Positions 51,936 to 61,125 of a stretch of 64,000 nucleotides of DNA are shown piece by piece. How positions within the stretch are numbered: the first letter of the stretch is position 1; every line of letters starts with the position of its first letter. The notes under the pieces were generated by a model. That model was given only the letters and a program-made list of their open reading frames with translations, was not told the DNA's origin and ran no database searches. The position numbers and the translations under genes are program-made. The DNA comes from Novosphingobium meiothermophilum. Lineage in GTDB: Bacteria; Pseudomonadota; Alphaproteobacteria; Sphingomonadales; Sphingomonadaceae. The stretch is taken from positions 1-64,000 of the forward strand of contig NZ_QGHL01000015.1 in NCBI RefSeq assembly GCF_003171715.1, in the 5' to 3' direction.

Positions 51936-53311
51936 AGAAACGCCTGACGATCCTTGCTTTCGGACTGGTCTCGCTTCCTGCCATCGTGGCAGCCCAGCAG
52001 GCGTCGCTGCCTGCCTCCTCGGCGCGGCAAGTCGCCACCGATGAGGGGCTTACCGGATCGGTTTCCGATGAGAACGAATGGCAGGATCTGGGAATCGCCA
52101 TTCCTGCCTTTCCCACCAACGAAGTTGTCGAAACCGCTGCCGATGGCGGCAATACCGAAGCACTTGGCCGCAATGTGGCGCGGGTGGTTTACAACGATCT
52201 CAAGAACAACGGCCTGTTCAAGCCGGTCGGGCCTGATGCCCTGCCGCGCGTGCCCTTTGTCGAGGTGACGGCGCCTGCATTTTCCGGCTGGCGCGGACGA
52301 TCGGCGGAAATGCTGGTGCAGGGCTTCGTGAAGGCCAATCCGGACGGGCGACTGACGGTTGGCTGCTATCTCTATGACGTGGCGCTGGGCAGCGAGCTCG
52401 CCCGCCAGGGCTATGTTGTAAAGCCTGAAGAATGGCGCCGTGCTGCGCACAAGTGTGCCGACATGGTCTATTCGCGCCTGTCGGGCGAGAGTCCGTTCTT
52501 CGACAGCAAGATTGCCTATATCGCCGAAACCGGCCCGAAGGACCGCCGCCGCAAGCAACTGGCGATCATGGATTCGGATGGGGCCAACCACCGCTTTATC
52601 ACGAACGGGCAGGCCACTGCGCTGACGCCGCGCTATTCGCCCGATTACAGCAAGATCGTTTATCTCAGCTATCTGAACGGTGCGCCGCGCATCTATGTTT
52701 ACAATGTCGGCACCGGGCAGCAAACGCTCGTGACATCAAGCACCAATCCCACTTTCGCGCCCCGCTGGTCGCCCGATGGCAAGTGGATCCTCTATTCGAT
52801 GGCGGTGGCAGGCAATACCGACATCTACCGCGTCTCTGTCAACGGAGGCCCTTCCACCCGCCTGACCGACAGCCCCGGCATCGATGTTGGCGGGTCTTAC
52901 TCGCCCGATGGCAGCAAGATCGTGTTCGAGAGCGACCGTTCGGGCAGCCAGCAGCTTTATGTGATGGATGCCGATGGCTCCAACCAGAAGCGCATCAGCT
53001 TTTTCGGCGGCCGCGCGGCAACGCCGGAATGGTCCCCACGCGGCGACCAGATTGCCTTTACCCATATCGGGGGCAATTTCCGCATTGCCGTGACCGATCC
53101 CAACGGCCGCTCGATGCGCTTCCTTACCGATTCGTGGCAGGATGAGGCGCCCACATGGTCGCCCAACGGCCGTATCGTGCAGTTTTTCCGGACCGAGCGT
53201 GGCAGCGGACGCACCGGGATCTGGCAGGTTGATCTCACGGGCCGGAACGAGCGGAAACTGAATACCCCAGTCGATGGTTCCGACCCTGCATGGGGTCCGG
53301 TTCTGCCCTGA
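51932..53311 (+). CDS. tolB: Tol-Pal system protein TolB
   Basis: This 459-residue periplasmic protein has a signal peptide (KKRLTILAFGLVSLPAIVAAQQ), an N-terminal alpha/beta domain (about 45-170) and a six-bladed beta-propeller (about 190-455) marked by repeated SPDGxxI/L turns such as WSPDGKWILY and YSPDGSKIVF. It binds Pal and TolA. The gene starts 4 bp before the tolA stop and pal follows after 100 bp. Confidence 0.97.
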   Translation: MKKRLTILAFGLVSLPAIVAAQQASLPASSARQVATDEGLTGSVSDENEWQDLGIAIPAFPTNEVVETAADGGNTEALGRNVARVVYNDLKNNGLFKPVGPDALPRVPFVEVTAPAFSGWRGRSAEMLVQGFVKANPDGRLTVGCYLYDVALGSELARQGYVVKPEEWRRAAHKCADMVYSRLSGESPFFDSKIAYIAETGPKDRRRKQLAIMDSDGANHRFITNGQATALTPRYSPDYSKIVYLSYLNGAPRIYVYNVGTGQQTLVTSSTNPTFAPRWSPDGKWILYSMAVAGNTDIYRVSVNGGPSTRLTDSPGIDVGGSYSPDGSKIVFESDRSGSQQLYVMDADGSNQKRISFFGGRAATPEWSPRGDQIAFTHIGGNFRIAVTDPNGRSMRFLTDSWQDEAPTWSPNGRIVQFFRTERGSGRTGIWQVDLTGRNERKLNTPVDGSDPAWGPVLP

Positions 53312-53411
53312 TGCGGAGAAAGGGGCTTGCTTCCGGCAAGGAAGTCGGCCAACGTCTCGTCGCAATTTAAGCACACTACACCGCCATTTTTCCGAAATAG
53401 AGGAGAAACAC

Positions 53412-53918
53412 ATGTCCCGTTCGCTGCTGTATGTCGGCCTTGCTGCCGCGACGCTGACCCTCGGTGCCTGCGCCTCAAAGCCCAAGACCCTTCCGCCCGA
53501 ACCCGGCCCGACGCAGTCGTCCTATCAGGGATCGACCGCGCCGAGCGGTCCGGTGCCTGGCAGCCAGGCCGATTTCCTGGCCTCGATCATGTCCGATACG
53601 GTGCTGTTCGACACCGACCGCTACAACATCGACGCTGCGGATCAGGCCATCCTTCAGAGCCAGGCCGCATGGCTGGCGCGCTATCCGAACAAGGCCATCA
53701 CCATCGAAGGCCACTGCGACGAGCGCGGCACGCGCGATTACAACATTGCGCTGGGTGAACGGCGCGCCAATGCCGCGAAGAACTATCTTGCCAGCCTCGG
53801 CATCGATCCTTCGCGCATCACTGTCGTCAGCTATGGCAAGGAACGCCCCATTGCGCTTGGCTCTGACGAGCAGTCGTGGGCGCGCAACCGCCGCGCGGTA
53901 ACTGTCACGGTGAACTGA
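53412..53918 (+). CDS. pal: Peptidoglycan-associated lipoprotein Pal
   Basis: This 168-residue outer-membrane lipoprotein has a lipobox (TLTLGAC, cysteine at about 20), a proline-rich linker and an OmpA-like peptidoglycan-binding domain (about 60-168) with NKAITIEGHCDERGTRDYN and the conserved R in ERRANAAKNYL. The ATG at 53412 follows GAGGAGAA, a strong ribosome-binding site, and a longer in-frame start upstream was rejected. It ends the operon, and a good intrinsic terminator follows. Confidence 0.97.
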   Translation: MSRSLLYVGLAAATLTLGACASKPKTLPPEPGPTQSSYQGSTAPSGPVPGSQADFLASIMSDTVLFDTDRYNIDAADQAILQSQAAWLARYPNKAITIEGHCDERGTRDYNIALGERRANAAKNYLASLGIDPSRITVVSYGKERPIALGSDEQSWARNRRAVTVTVN

Positions 53919-53944
53919 CACGGGTTATCCACGCACAAGCGCAA

Positions 53945-53979
53945 GGCCCGGAAAGGCATTCGTCTTTCCGGGCCTTTTT
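53945..53979 (+). terminator. Rho-independent terminator of the tol-pal operon
   Basis: GGCCCGGAAAG (53945-53955) pairs perfectly with CTTTCCGGGCC (53964-53974) over an 8-nt loop, followed at once by TTTTT. It lies 27 bp after the pal stop and is the clearest terminator in the window. Confidence 0.88.
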
Positions 53980-54040
53980 GCGCGCCATGCCGGCCGGTTC
54001 ATCTTGACCTTTGGTAAAGGCTTTGGCTTTGCACAGTGCG

Positions 54041-54574
54041 ATGGCGCGTTCCACTCGATCCAATGACTGGGGCTTTCCCCGCTGGCGCGGCTATGGCAGC
54101 GCGCGCGATGCGGCGCCGGTGCGCCTGTGCGACCGCGCAGGGTGCGACCAGAAGGGCGACTGCCCGGCGCCCAAATCGCCCAACAGCCCGGAGCGCTGGT
54201 ATTTCTGTCAGGCCCATGCGGCCGAATACAATCAGGGCTGGAACTATTTCGAAGGGCTGGACAAGGAAGAGGCCGAACGCCGCGAGGCCGAAGAGCGCGG
54301 TGAGGCTTCGGGTTATCGGCAGGCGGCATGGGCCGAGTGGGGCGGTTCCGGCGATGGCACGCGCAGCCGCGATGAACTGCGCGCGCTTGAGGTGCTGGAG
54401 CTTGAACCCGATGCCGATTTCGACGCCGTGCGCAAGGCGTGGCGCATGAAGGCCAAGCTGGTTCATCCGGATGTGCGCCCCGGCGACAAGGCGGCAGCGG
54501 AAGAGTTCCAGAAGCTTCAGCTTGCCTATGAAGTGCTGCGCGCTGCCGAGGAACGGCGCGAGTGGAAGGGTTGA
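54041..54574 (+). CDS. J-domain protein with zinc-binding-like N-terminal part
   Basis: This 177-residue protein has a C-terminal J domain (about 122-175) with the HPD motif in KLVHPDVRPGDK, followed by FQKLQLAYEVL. The N-terminal part contains three cysteines (RLCDRAGCDQKGDC, then FCQAHAAEYNQGWNYFEGL) that may bind a metal. It should stimulate a DnaK-type chaperone. The family is common in alphaproteobacteria and has no clear client. The ATG at 54041 excludes ten residues of an upstream start. Confidence 0.88.
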   Translation: MARSTRSNDWGFPRWRGYGSARDAAPVRLCDRAGCDQKGDCPAPKSPNSPERWYFCQAHAAEYNQGWNYFEGLDKEEAERREAEERGEASGYRQAAWAEWGGSGDGTRSRDELRALEVLELEPDADFDAVRKAWRMKAKLVHPDVRPGDKAAAEEFQKLQLAYEVLRAAEERREWKG

Positions 54575-54577
54575 GCT

Positions 54578-55756
54578 TCAGCGGCTCGTCAACATCTCGT
54601 CCAGCAGCGCGGTTGTTCGCGCCGCGTCCGGAAAGCCTTCGGCAATCCACGCCGCTTCCACCTCGCGCAGCAGCCGCGCCACCTCTGGCCCGGCGGTGAC
54701 GCCGCGGGCAACGATGGCGCCGCCCTTGAGCGGAAACTCCGGCACGGACCATCCTTCGAGCGCGGAGAGCGTTTCGCCAGCAAGCAGCAGACGGTCGCAG
54801 GCTTCGGTCATGCCGAGCCGGTAGGCCAGCGCTCTGGCGTCGATCGGCGCCCCATCGCGCGCGGCCGCGATTGCCAGACGCTTGCGCTGCGCAGTGGAAA
54901 GCCGCAGCCGCGCCGCAACCTGTTCAGCCAGCGCGGGATCGGCAGGCAACAAGGCTGCAAGCCGGCGCAAGGCATCGGGGGCAACTGCCTGCGCGGCTTC
55001 ATGAGACGTGAGGCGTTCAAGCCCCGCGACATCGGCTTCGGGCAGAACCTGCTCCAGCACGCCGAGTTGGGCCATGCGCCGCACAGTGGGTGCGGGATCG
55101 GGCAGGGCCAGCAGGGTCATCAGTTCCCAGCCCACCCGCTCGCGCGAGAGCCCTTTCAGCCCGGCTGCCAGTTGCTGGACCGCACATTCGGCCTCGGCAT
55201 TGGCGGGGGTGGAGCCATAGCGCGCCTGAAAGCGGAAATAGCGCAGGATGCGCAGGTAATCCTCGCGGATACGCTGGCGGGCATCGCCGATGAAGCGCAC
55301 GCACCGCGCGGCCAGATCTTCCAGTCCGCCGTTATAATCGAACACTTCACCCGTGCGCGGATCGGCATAGAGCGCGTTGATCGTGAAATCGCGCCGTGCT
55401 GCATCATCCCGCCAGTCGGTGGAGAATGCCACGGTAGCATGGCGGCCATCGGTGGACACATCCCGGCGAAGCGTGGTGATTTCCACCACGCCGCCGGGCA
55501 GGACGGCTGTTATCGTGCCGTGAATGATGCCGGTTGGAATGGTCTTGATCCCGGCAGCCCCCAGCCGCGCCGTGACCTCTGCGGGCACGAGGGTCGTGGC
55601 CATGTCCACGTCCTTCGAGACGATGCCCAGAAGGGTGTCGCGCACCACGCCGCCCACCCAGCGGCAATTGCCCTGCGCCTCCGGATCAAGCGCCGCAACC
55701 AGCGCAGCAAGATCGGCGCGCGCCGTCCATTCGGCTTCGGGCAGGCGTCGGATCAT
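54578..55756 (-). CDS. cca: CCA tRNA nucleotidyltransferase (poly(A) polymerase family)
   Basis: This 392-residue class II nucleotidyltransferase has the signature region [25 protein letters not shown] (about 30-54), with the catalytic DxD in DVDMA, and the [22 protein letters not shown] and [15 protein letters not shown] motifs. It adds or repairs the 3'-CCA of tRNAs; a tRNA-Ser with encoded CCA is in this window, so repair is at least one role. The ATG at 55756 overlaps the Nudix stop by 4 bp. Confidence 0.94.
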   Translation of the reverse strand: MIRRLPEAEWTARADLAALVAALDPEAQGNCRWVGGVVRDTLLGIVSKDVDMATTLVPAEVTARLGAAGIKTIPTGIIHGTITAVLPGGVVEITTLRRDVSTDGRHATVAFSTDWRDDAARRDFTINALYADPRTGEVFDYNGGLEDLAARCVRFIGDARQRIREDYLRILRYFRFQARYGSTPANAEAECAVQQLAAGLKGLSRERVGWELMTLLALPDPAPTVRRMAQLGVLEQVLPEADVAGLERLTSHEAAQAVAPDALRRLAALLPADPALAEQVAARLRLSTAQRKRLAIAAARDGAPIDARALAYRLGMTEACDRLLLAGETLSALEGWSVPEFPLKGGAIVARGVTAGPEVARLLREVEAAWIAEGFPDAARTTALLDEMLTSR

Positions 55757-56364
55757 GCGGGCAAGTCCTTCCATGCGATGCGCTTGGCCAGATTGGAAAT
55801 GATCGCCGCCGTAACCCCCCAGATGCGATGGTGCCGCCACATGATCTCGATGAAGCGGCCCTTGCGGCCATTCCATTCTGCCGATTGCCAGCGGTGCTGC
55901 GCCGGATCGAGCAGAAAGCCCAGCGGCGGTTCGAACCATTCGGCCACTTCTGCTGGGTTGGGAGTGATGGTCAGCCCTTCGGGCACCATCGCCAGAACCG
56001 GCGTGATGTCATAGCCGGTGCCGGTGCGGAAGCGGTCGGTCGTGCCGATCACGCGCACGTCTTCGGGGCGAATGCCAAGTTCCTCGTTCGCCTCGCGCAG
56101 CGCCGCTTCAACGGGGGTCTCGCCGGGATCAAGCTTGCCGCCGGGAAATGCGGCCTGTCCGGGGTGGGCGCGCATGTGCGACGGACGATGGGTAAGCAGC
56201 ACGCCCGGACCTTCGGCATGGCCAGCGCGGTCAGTCACGGCGATCAGCACGGCGGCGAGGCGCAGGCCATGTTCGGGCAGGGGGCGCCAGTCTTCGTAAA
56301 GCTGCTTCACCGGTTCGCGGTGGCCATCCTCGTACAGGCGCGTCAGCCGGTCGAACAGGGTCAT
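55753..56364 (-). CDS. CoA pyrophosphatase of the Nudix family
   Basis: This 203-residue hydrolase has the Nudix box in [24 protein letters not shown] (about 97-120), preceded by the UPF0035-type region [22 protein letters not shown], which marks CoA-diphosphatases. It splits CoA and its derivatives into 4'-phosphopantetheine and ADP. It overlaps the DUF1285 gene by 4 bp on the upstream side and cca on the downstream side, giving a leftward DUF1285-Nudix-cca operon. Confidence 0.93.
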   Translation of the reverse strand: MTLFDRLTRLYEDGHREPVKQLYEDWRPLPEHGLRLAAVLIAVTDRAGHAEGPGVLLTHRPSHMRAHPGQAAFPGGKLDPGETPVEAALREANEELGIRPEDVRVIGTTDRFRTGTGYDITPVLAMVPEGLTITPNPAEVAEWFEPPLGFLLDPAQHRWQSAEWNGRKGRFIEIMWRHHRIWGVTAAIISNLAKRIAWKDLPA

Positions 56365-56927
56365 GTGCCCGGCACCAGTGCAAACCGTGCGCCGCGGCTT
56401 TCCACCACGAGTTCATCGCCAAGGCTCAGCGCGTGGTCGATCAGCTGGCCGTAGGTGCTCCGGTTGAGCCGGGCCTCGGTGCCATTGCGCACTGTCAGAT
56501 AGAAGGCTGGCACATCCGGCGTTCCTGCCACGCGCAGCGGGTTTTCAGGGCCACATATCACCAGATCGTCGGTGTTCAGCCTGAAGGCAAGGACCCGTCG
56601 TCCGTCGGCGTCGGTCTTTGCTTCCATATCGGTGGCGATGAAGGCTGCGTCATCAACCATGATCGACAGGCGCTGGAAGGGCGTAACCAGCCAGTGCTGC
56701 CCGGCCTTGTCGCGCATCAGCAGCGAGGCAAAGGCGCGCACCATCGCGGGGCGTCGGATTTCGCCGCCCTGATGGAACCAGCGGCCATCGGCGCCAATGC
56801 GCATTTCGCTGTCGCCAACGTCCTGCGGCTGCCACTGTTCAACCGGCGGCAGTTTGCGTGCAGCCACCTGCGCGGCCAGTTCGGCAAGGCTCAGCGCGGC
56901 GAGTTCGGGGGGCGGTTCGTAGGGCAT
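56361..56927 (-). CDS. DUF1285 family protein
   Basis: This 188-residue soluble protein has the DUF1285 pattern: [18 protein letters not shown] at about 43-60, then the central [21 protein letters not shown] segment, and a C-terminal [21 protein letters not shown]. The family is widespread in proteobacteria with no settled biochemical role. It is the first gene of the leftward operon with Nudix and cca, overlapping the Nudix gene by 4 bp. Confidence 0.9.
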   Translation of the reverse strand: MPYEPPPELAALSLAELAAQVAARKLPPVEQWQPQDVGDSEMRIGADGRWFHQGGEIRRPAMVRAFASLLMRDKAGQHWLVTPFQRLSIMVDDAAFIATDMEAKTDADGRRVLAFRLNTDDLVICGPENPLRVAGTPDVPAFYLTVRNGTEARLNRSTYGQLIDHALSLGDELVVESRGARFALVPGT

Positions 56928-56965
56928 CGGTCAATCGTCACCTTCTGCGCCGATGCCAGAACCCG

Positions 56966-57475
56966 TCAGCGCCGCCAAGGCCCCAACATGCCCTCTTGCG
57001 GCAGAACCGCAGGGTTTGCGGTGCGGCACAGCAGACGACGCTGTTCGTAAGGCCCCGGCAGCTTCCATCCACCAGTGTGGGCATTGCTGAAACCGAAGAA
57101 GCGTTCGTAGTATTCGGGATCACCGATCAGCACCTGCGGCAGCGGCGCGCGCGGGTCGATCGCGGTGAGGCTGGCGGTCATCAGCGCCTTGCCGAACCCT
57201 TCGCCCTGAAGGTGCGGCATGACCGCCACGGGGCCGACCATTATCATGGGGTGCATCCGCCCGGCCGGATCGGTCAGGGCCACGGGCCAGCACTGGATGG
57301 TGCCGGCCAGCATGTCGTTATCGTCCAGCGCAGCGAAGGACAGGTTGGGCAGCCAGTCCATGCCTTCGCGCACCTTGTAAGCGGTGCGGCCGCGCCGCTC
57401 AGGCTCGAAGGCTGCATCCAGCAGTTCCTCGATCAGGGCGGGGTCGACATCGGCAAGGGGAATGATCTTGGACAA
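56966..57475 (-). CDS. GNAT-family N-acetyltransferase
   Basis: This 169-residue acetyltransferase has the acetyl-CoA-binding segment VAVMPHLQGEGFGKALMTASL (about 88-108), with the Q/R-x-x-G-x-G/A motif as QGEGFG. The N-terminal half contains the YKVREGMDWLPNLSFAAL strand pair, and the C terminus the PEYYERFFGFSNAHTGGWKLPGPYE stretch. This subgroup (YhbS-like) has no proven substrate. It sits 38 bp upstream of the DUF1285 gene on the same strand. Confidence 0.9.
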   Translation of the reverse strand: MSKIIPLADVDPALIEELLDAAFEPERRGRTAYKVREGMDWLPNLSFAALDDNDMLAGTIQCWPVALTDPAGRMHPMIMVGPVAVMPHLQGEGFGKALMTASLTAIDPRAPLPQVLIGDPEYYERFFGFSNAHTGGWKLPGPYEQRRLLCRTANPAVLPQEGMLGPWRR

Positions 57476-57565
57476 GGGCAGCGCTTTCGCAGGCTCCGGG
57501 CACCCCGGCAGAAGCCGCGCCGATAGCCGCCAAGCCGATGCGCCGCAAGTGATCCGGTCAATGCT

Positions 57566-58960
57566 TCACGACTCGGCAAAGCTGAACGGTTCCACCCCGC
57601 GCCGGTAATCGTCGGGCAGGATTTCCCGGCCGATGGGCGGTTCGGCGCGGGCCGTGCACTGCGCGCGGTGGCACAGGCGGCAGGTCACGCCAATCGGCGT
57701 TGCCGCAGCGCTCGCCGCATCGGCGCCTGCGGCATAGACAAGGCGCGGCGCGTGCTCGGCCGCACAGGCCAGCGCAATTGCGCGCGTCCAGCGAGGGCGG
57801 CCAAAACCGCCGCCGCCCGATGTCACGGTGCGCGCCAGCGAAAAGAAGCGCTGGCCATCGGGCAGTTCAAGCCACTGCGTCACGATTTCGCCGGGTCTGC
57901 GGAAGACTTCGTGCACGCTCCACAGGGGGCATCCCCCGCCATGCGCGGCGAAGGGAAATCCCGCGCCATCGAGCCGCTTGGAGACATTGCCTGCCGCATC
58001 GACGCGGATGAAGAAGAACGGCACCCGTTCCTGCCCTGGCCGGTTGAGCGTGGTCAGCCGGTGCGTGACCTGTTCGAAGCTCGCGCCGAACTGGCCGGAA
58101 AGCGCCTCGATGTCATAGCGGCGCGCATCGACCGCGCGCGCGAAGCGGTCATAAGGCATGACAAGCGCGGCGGCGGCATAGCTGGCAAGCGCCCGACGCA
58201 CGAGCTGCGCGGCCGTATCGCTGGCAAAGCTTTCCCCCCGGATCACGGCGGCAATGTCGGGGCGCAGCGTGGTGTAGGCGATGTGCTGCATCAGCTGCCA
58301 GTTCCGGCCGGAAGGCGAAAGCGTATCGTCGACAAGGAGCTGCTCATTATGCCGGTCATAGCGGCGCACCGCGTCCATCATCACTTCGGGTGGCAGGAAG
58401 CGGACCCGCACGCCGCGCAGCCGCAGCCAGTCCACCGCCCCGCCTGCCTTGTCGATCTCGGCGGAAAGCTCTTCGGCCCTTGAATCGATCGCGGGAAAAT
58501 AGTTTCGCCGCGCAGCCACGAAGCGGCGGGCCTCGCCCACCGGATCGCTTGCGCCGGGTCCGGGAAGGGCATTGCGCTGATCGGCAAGGGCCTGCTGCTC
58601 GCGCTGCCATGCACCGTAGAGCCGCAGCAGTGCCTCGGTGACACCGGGAAAGCTTGCCGCCACATCGGACACTTCAAGGGCGGGCAGATCGATATCCGCA
58701 AAGAGCGGATCGCGCAGGGCATCGCTCAGCCTTCGGGCGTAATCGTCGCGCTCGTCGGCAGCAAGATCGGCCATGTCGAGCTTGTAGGCGCGCGCCAGCC
58801 GGAGCAGCAGATCAGCGGTCAAGGGGCGCTGGTTGCGCTCGATCAGGGCGATATAGCTTGGGGAGATCCCCAATTCATCGGCCATGGCCTGCTGGGTCAG
58901 GCCCAGTTCGCGGCGGATGCGCTTGAGGCGCGGGCCGAGGTAGAGTGGTCTTGACGACAC
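57566..58960 (-). CDS. ScfR/RamB-type transcriptional regulator
   Basis: This 464-residue protein has an N-terminal Cro/C1-type helix-turn-helix (about 8-65; LGLTQQAMADELGISPSYIA), a central IrrE/DUF955-like part (about 160-290) and a C-terminal ScfR/DUF2083 region (about 330-464) with cysteines in GVTCRLCHRAQCTARAEPP. RamB of this family controls acetate/propionate and glyoxylate-shunt genes in actinobacteria. Start GTG 58960 was chosen because AGGAGG lies 8 bp upstream and the longer frame starts before the palindrome. It is divergent from aceA, which it probably regulates. Confidence 0.9.
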   Translation of the reverse strand: MSSRPLYLGPRLKRIRRELGLTQQAMADELGISPSYIALIERNQRPLTADLLLRLARAYKLDMADLAADERDDYARRLSDALRDPLFADIDLPALEVSDVAASFPGVTEALLRLYGAWQREQQALADQRNALPGPGASDPVGEARRFVAARRNYFPAIDSRAEELSAEIDKAGGAVDWLRLRGVRVRFLPPEVMMDAVRRYDRHNEQLLVDDTLSPSGRNWQLMQHIAYTTLRPDIAAVIRGESFASDTAAQLVRRALASYAAAALVMPYDRFARAVDARRYDIEALSGQFGASFEQVTHRLTTLNRPGQERVPFFFIRVDAAGNVSKRLDGAGFPFAAHGGGCPLWSVHEVFRRPGEIVTQWLELPDGQRFFSLARTVTSGGGGFGRPRWTRAIALACAAEHAPRLVYAAGADAASAAATPIGVTCRLCHRAQCTARAEPPIGREILPDDYRRGVEPFSFAES

Positions 58961-58987
58961 CGGATACGCCTCCTGTAGGGTCTGCAC

Positions 58988-59014
58988 AACTTTACAAGCA
59001 TATTCTGTAAAGTT
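58988..59014. promoter_or_regulatory. 27-bp palindrome between the ScfR-type regulator and aceA
   Basis: AACTTTACA (58988-58996) and TGTAAAGTT (59006-59014) form a perfect 9-bp inverted repeat around AGCATATTC. It lies 28 bp upstream of the regulator start and about 93 bp upstream of aceA. It is the best candidate operator for the neighbouring RamB/ScfR-type protein. Confidence 0.6.
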
Positions 59015-59107
59015 TGACAACATGACTGCATAAGGCGTTCCGCCGCCGTGATCGCAGGGTTATGCCGGTCTCACATCAGACACAGACCACGTGAGGGAAC
59101 ACGGGAC

Positions 59108-60703
59108 ATGACCTACCACAGCAAGATCGTCGAAGCCGGCAAGGCCATTGCGCCTTTCGCGCAGACCTGGGACGGGATCGAACCCGAAAACGTGGCCCGG
59201 ATGCGCCTCCAGAACCGCTTCCTGACCGGTCTGGACATTGCGCGCTACACCGCCAAAATCATGCGCCGCGACATGGAAGCCTATGATGCGGACCCGGCGA
59301 ACTACACCCAGTCGCTCGGATGCTGGCACGGTTTCATCGGTCAGCAGAAGATGATTTCGATCAAGAAGCACTTCGGCACGACCAAGGGGCGCTACCTCTA
59401 CCTGTCGGGCTGGATGGTCGCCGCGCTGCGCAGCGAGTTCGGCCCCCTGCCGGACCAGTCGATGCACGAAAAGACCAGCGTGCCTGCGCTGATCGAGGAA
59501 CTCTATACCTTCCTCAAGCAGGCCGATGCCCGCGAACTGGGTATGCTGTTCCGCGATCTCGATGCGGCGAAGAAGGCGGGTGATGCGGTCAACACCCACC
59601 GCATCCTGCACAAGATCGACGAGTTCGAAACCCACGTGGTGCCGATCATTGCCGATATCGACGCGGGCTTTGGCAATGCCGAGGCGACCTACCTTCTCGC
59701 AAAGAAGTTCATCGAGGCGGGCGCCTGCTGCATCCAGATCGAGAACCAGGTTTCCGACGAAAAGCAGTGCGGCCACCAGGATGGCAAGGTCACTGTGCCG
59801 CACGAGGACTTCCTCGCGAAGATCCGCGCCGTGCGTTATGCTTTCATGGAGCTTGGCGTTGATGACGGGGTGATCGTTGCCCGCACTGACTCGCTTGGGG
59901 CAGGGTTGACCAAGCAGATCGCCTACACCCGCGAAAAGGGCGACATCGGCGACCAGTACAATTCGTTCCTTGATTGCGAGGAAGTCGATCCGGCGAACCT
60001 CGGCCACGGCGATGTGCTCATCAGCCGCGATGGCAAGCTGATGCGTCCCAAGCGCCTGCCTTCGAACCTTTACCAGTTCCGCCCCGGAACCGGCGAGGAC
60101 CGGTGCGTTCTGGATTGCATCACCTCGCTCCAGAACGGCGCGGACCTGTTGTGGATCGAAACTGAAAAGCCCCACATCGGCCAGATTGGCGGCATGGTGA
60201 AGCGCATCCGTGAAGTGATCCCGAACGCGAAGCTGGTCTATAACAACAGCCCCTCGTTCAACTGGACGCTGAACTTCCGCCAGCAGGTGTTCGATGCCTG
60301 GGAAGCCGAAGGCCGCGATATGAGCGCCTATGACCGGGCGAAGCTGATGAGCGTTGATTACGACAACAGCGAGCTGGGGATCGAAGCCGACGCACGCATC
60401 CGCACTTTCCAGCGCGATGCGGCGCGCGAGGCGGGCATCTTCCATCACCTCATCACACTGCCCACCTACCACACGGCGGCACTGAGCACCGATAACCTCG
60501 CCAAGCGCTACTTCGGCGAAGAGGGCATGCTGGGCTATGTCAAGCAGGTCCAGCGCGAGGAAATCCGCCAGGGCATCGCCTGCGTGAAGCACCAGAACAT
60601 GGCCGGCTCCGACATTGGCGACGACCACAAGGAATACTTCGCAGGAGAAGCCGCGCTGAAGGCCGGTGGCATCCACAACACGATGAACCAGTTCGCCGCA
60701 TGA
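59108..60703 (+). CDS. aceA: Isocitrate lyase
   Basis: This 531-residue enzyme splits isocitrate to glyoxylate and succinate, the entry step of the glyoxylate shunt. The catalytic region is seen as SDEKQCGHQDGK (about 218-229), a KKCGH-type motif with the active cysteine. DIDAGFGNAEATYLLAK holds the metal-binding aspartates. It is the long form, with an extra helical insert (about 105-180) compared with the 434-residue E. coli type. Its 5' region faces the ScfR-type regulator, so acetate or fatty-acid control is expected. A small gene follows. Confidence 0.97.
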   Translation: MTYHSKIVEAGKAIAPFAQTWDGIEPENVARMRLQNRFLTGLDIARYTAKIMRRDMEAYDADPANYTQSLGCWHGFIGQQKMISIKKHFGTTKGRYLYLSGWMVAALRSEFGPLPDQSMHEKTSVPALIEELYTFLKQADARELGMLFRDLDAAKKAGDAVNTHRILHKIDEFETHVVPIIADIDAGFGNAEATYLLAKKFIEAGACCIQIENQVSDEKQCGHQDGKVTVPHEDFLAKIRAVRYAFMELGVDDGVIVARTDSLGAGLTKQIAYTREKGDIGDQYNSFLDCEEVDPANLGHGDVLISRDGKLMRPKRLPSNLYQFRPGTGEDRCVLDCITSLQNGADLLWIETEKPHIGQIGGMVKRIREVIPNAKLVYNNSPSFNWTLNFRQQVFDAWEAEGRDMSAYDRAKLMSVDYDNSELGIEADARIRTFQRDAAREAGIFHHLITLPTYHTAALSTDNLAKRYFGEEGMLGYVKQVQREEIRQGIACVKHQNMAGSDIGDDHKEYFAGEAALKAGGIHNTMNQFAA

Positions 60704-60796
60704 CCCGGCGGGGGGCGGTTCTCCCGCCCAATCCCTGAAGACGACCCGAAATCCTCGCGGCAATCACGCCTCGAAGATCCAAGAAGGAGACCCAGA

Positions 60797-60955
60797 ATGG
60801 CTGAACCTGCACGTGCCCGCGCGGTCCTCTCGACCGAGGACTTCAAGCTGATCCGCGAGGCAGTACTGCACTACCTCAAGGTCATCGAGGACCAGCCCGA
60901 ATCGGTGAAGTTCTCGAACCTCTACCACCGGCTTGGCAGCGCTTTGGGACGTTGA
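60797..60955 (+). CDS. 52-residue protein following aceA
   Basis: This short reading frame starts with ATG 60797 after a strong ribosome-binding site (AAGGAGA). It encodes one predicted amphipathic helix (LSTEDFKLIREAVLHYLKVI, then EDQPESVKFSNLYHRLGSAL) with an alanine/arginine-rich start. I do not recognise a family, although similar small proteins next to aceA are known in sphingomonads. It has 93 bp to aceA and is followed by a terminator-like hairpin, so it may be the last gene of the aceA transcript. Confidence 0.65.
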   Translation: MAEPARARAVLSTEDFKLIREAVLHYLKVIEDQPESVKFSNLYHRLGSALGR

Positions 60956-60987
60956 CGGATGCGTTAACGAAACGGGCAACGCCTATA

Positions 60988-61055
60988 CGGACCTTTCCTG
61001 GGGAGGAAAGTCCGGCCCGTCGCGCTCCATAGGGGGTGCGGCGGGCCATATTTTT
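60988..61055 (+). terminator. Two abutting hairpins with a T-run after the 52-residue gene
   Basis: CGGAC-CTTTCC (60988-60998) pairs with GGAAAGTCCG (61005-61014), with one bulged base. Next, GGCCCGTCGC (61014-61023) pairs with GCGGCGGGCC (61038-61047), with one U-G pair, followed by ATATTTTT (61048-61055). The second hairpin plus T-run fits a rho-independent terminator of the aceA transcript. The first hairpin adds structure to the leader of the following GGDEF-EAL gene if read through. Confidence 0.6.
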
Positions 61056-61125
61056 GCTGGCACGGCCGCGCGCGACGGCCGCGGCGCTTACTTTTGGATA
61101 ATGAATCGGCGGTAAGTATCGGGGC

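Noticed and set aside
59060..60763. 567-residue leftward frame opposite aceA
   Set aside because: Shadow frame; isocitrate lyase on the plus strand is unambiguous.
61000..61040. Sequence like the start of RNase P RNA (GGGGAGGAAAGTCCGG ... GCTCCATAGGG)
   Set aside because: The match is short and interrupted by an insertion, and the rest of the about 400-nt RNase P RNA is absent because coding genes lie on both sides. It reads better as terminator/leader hairpins.
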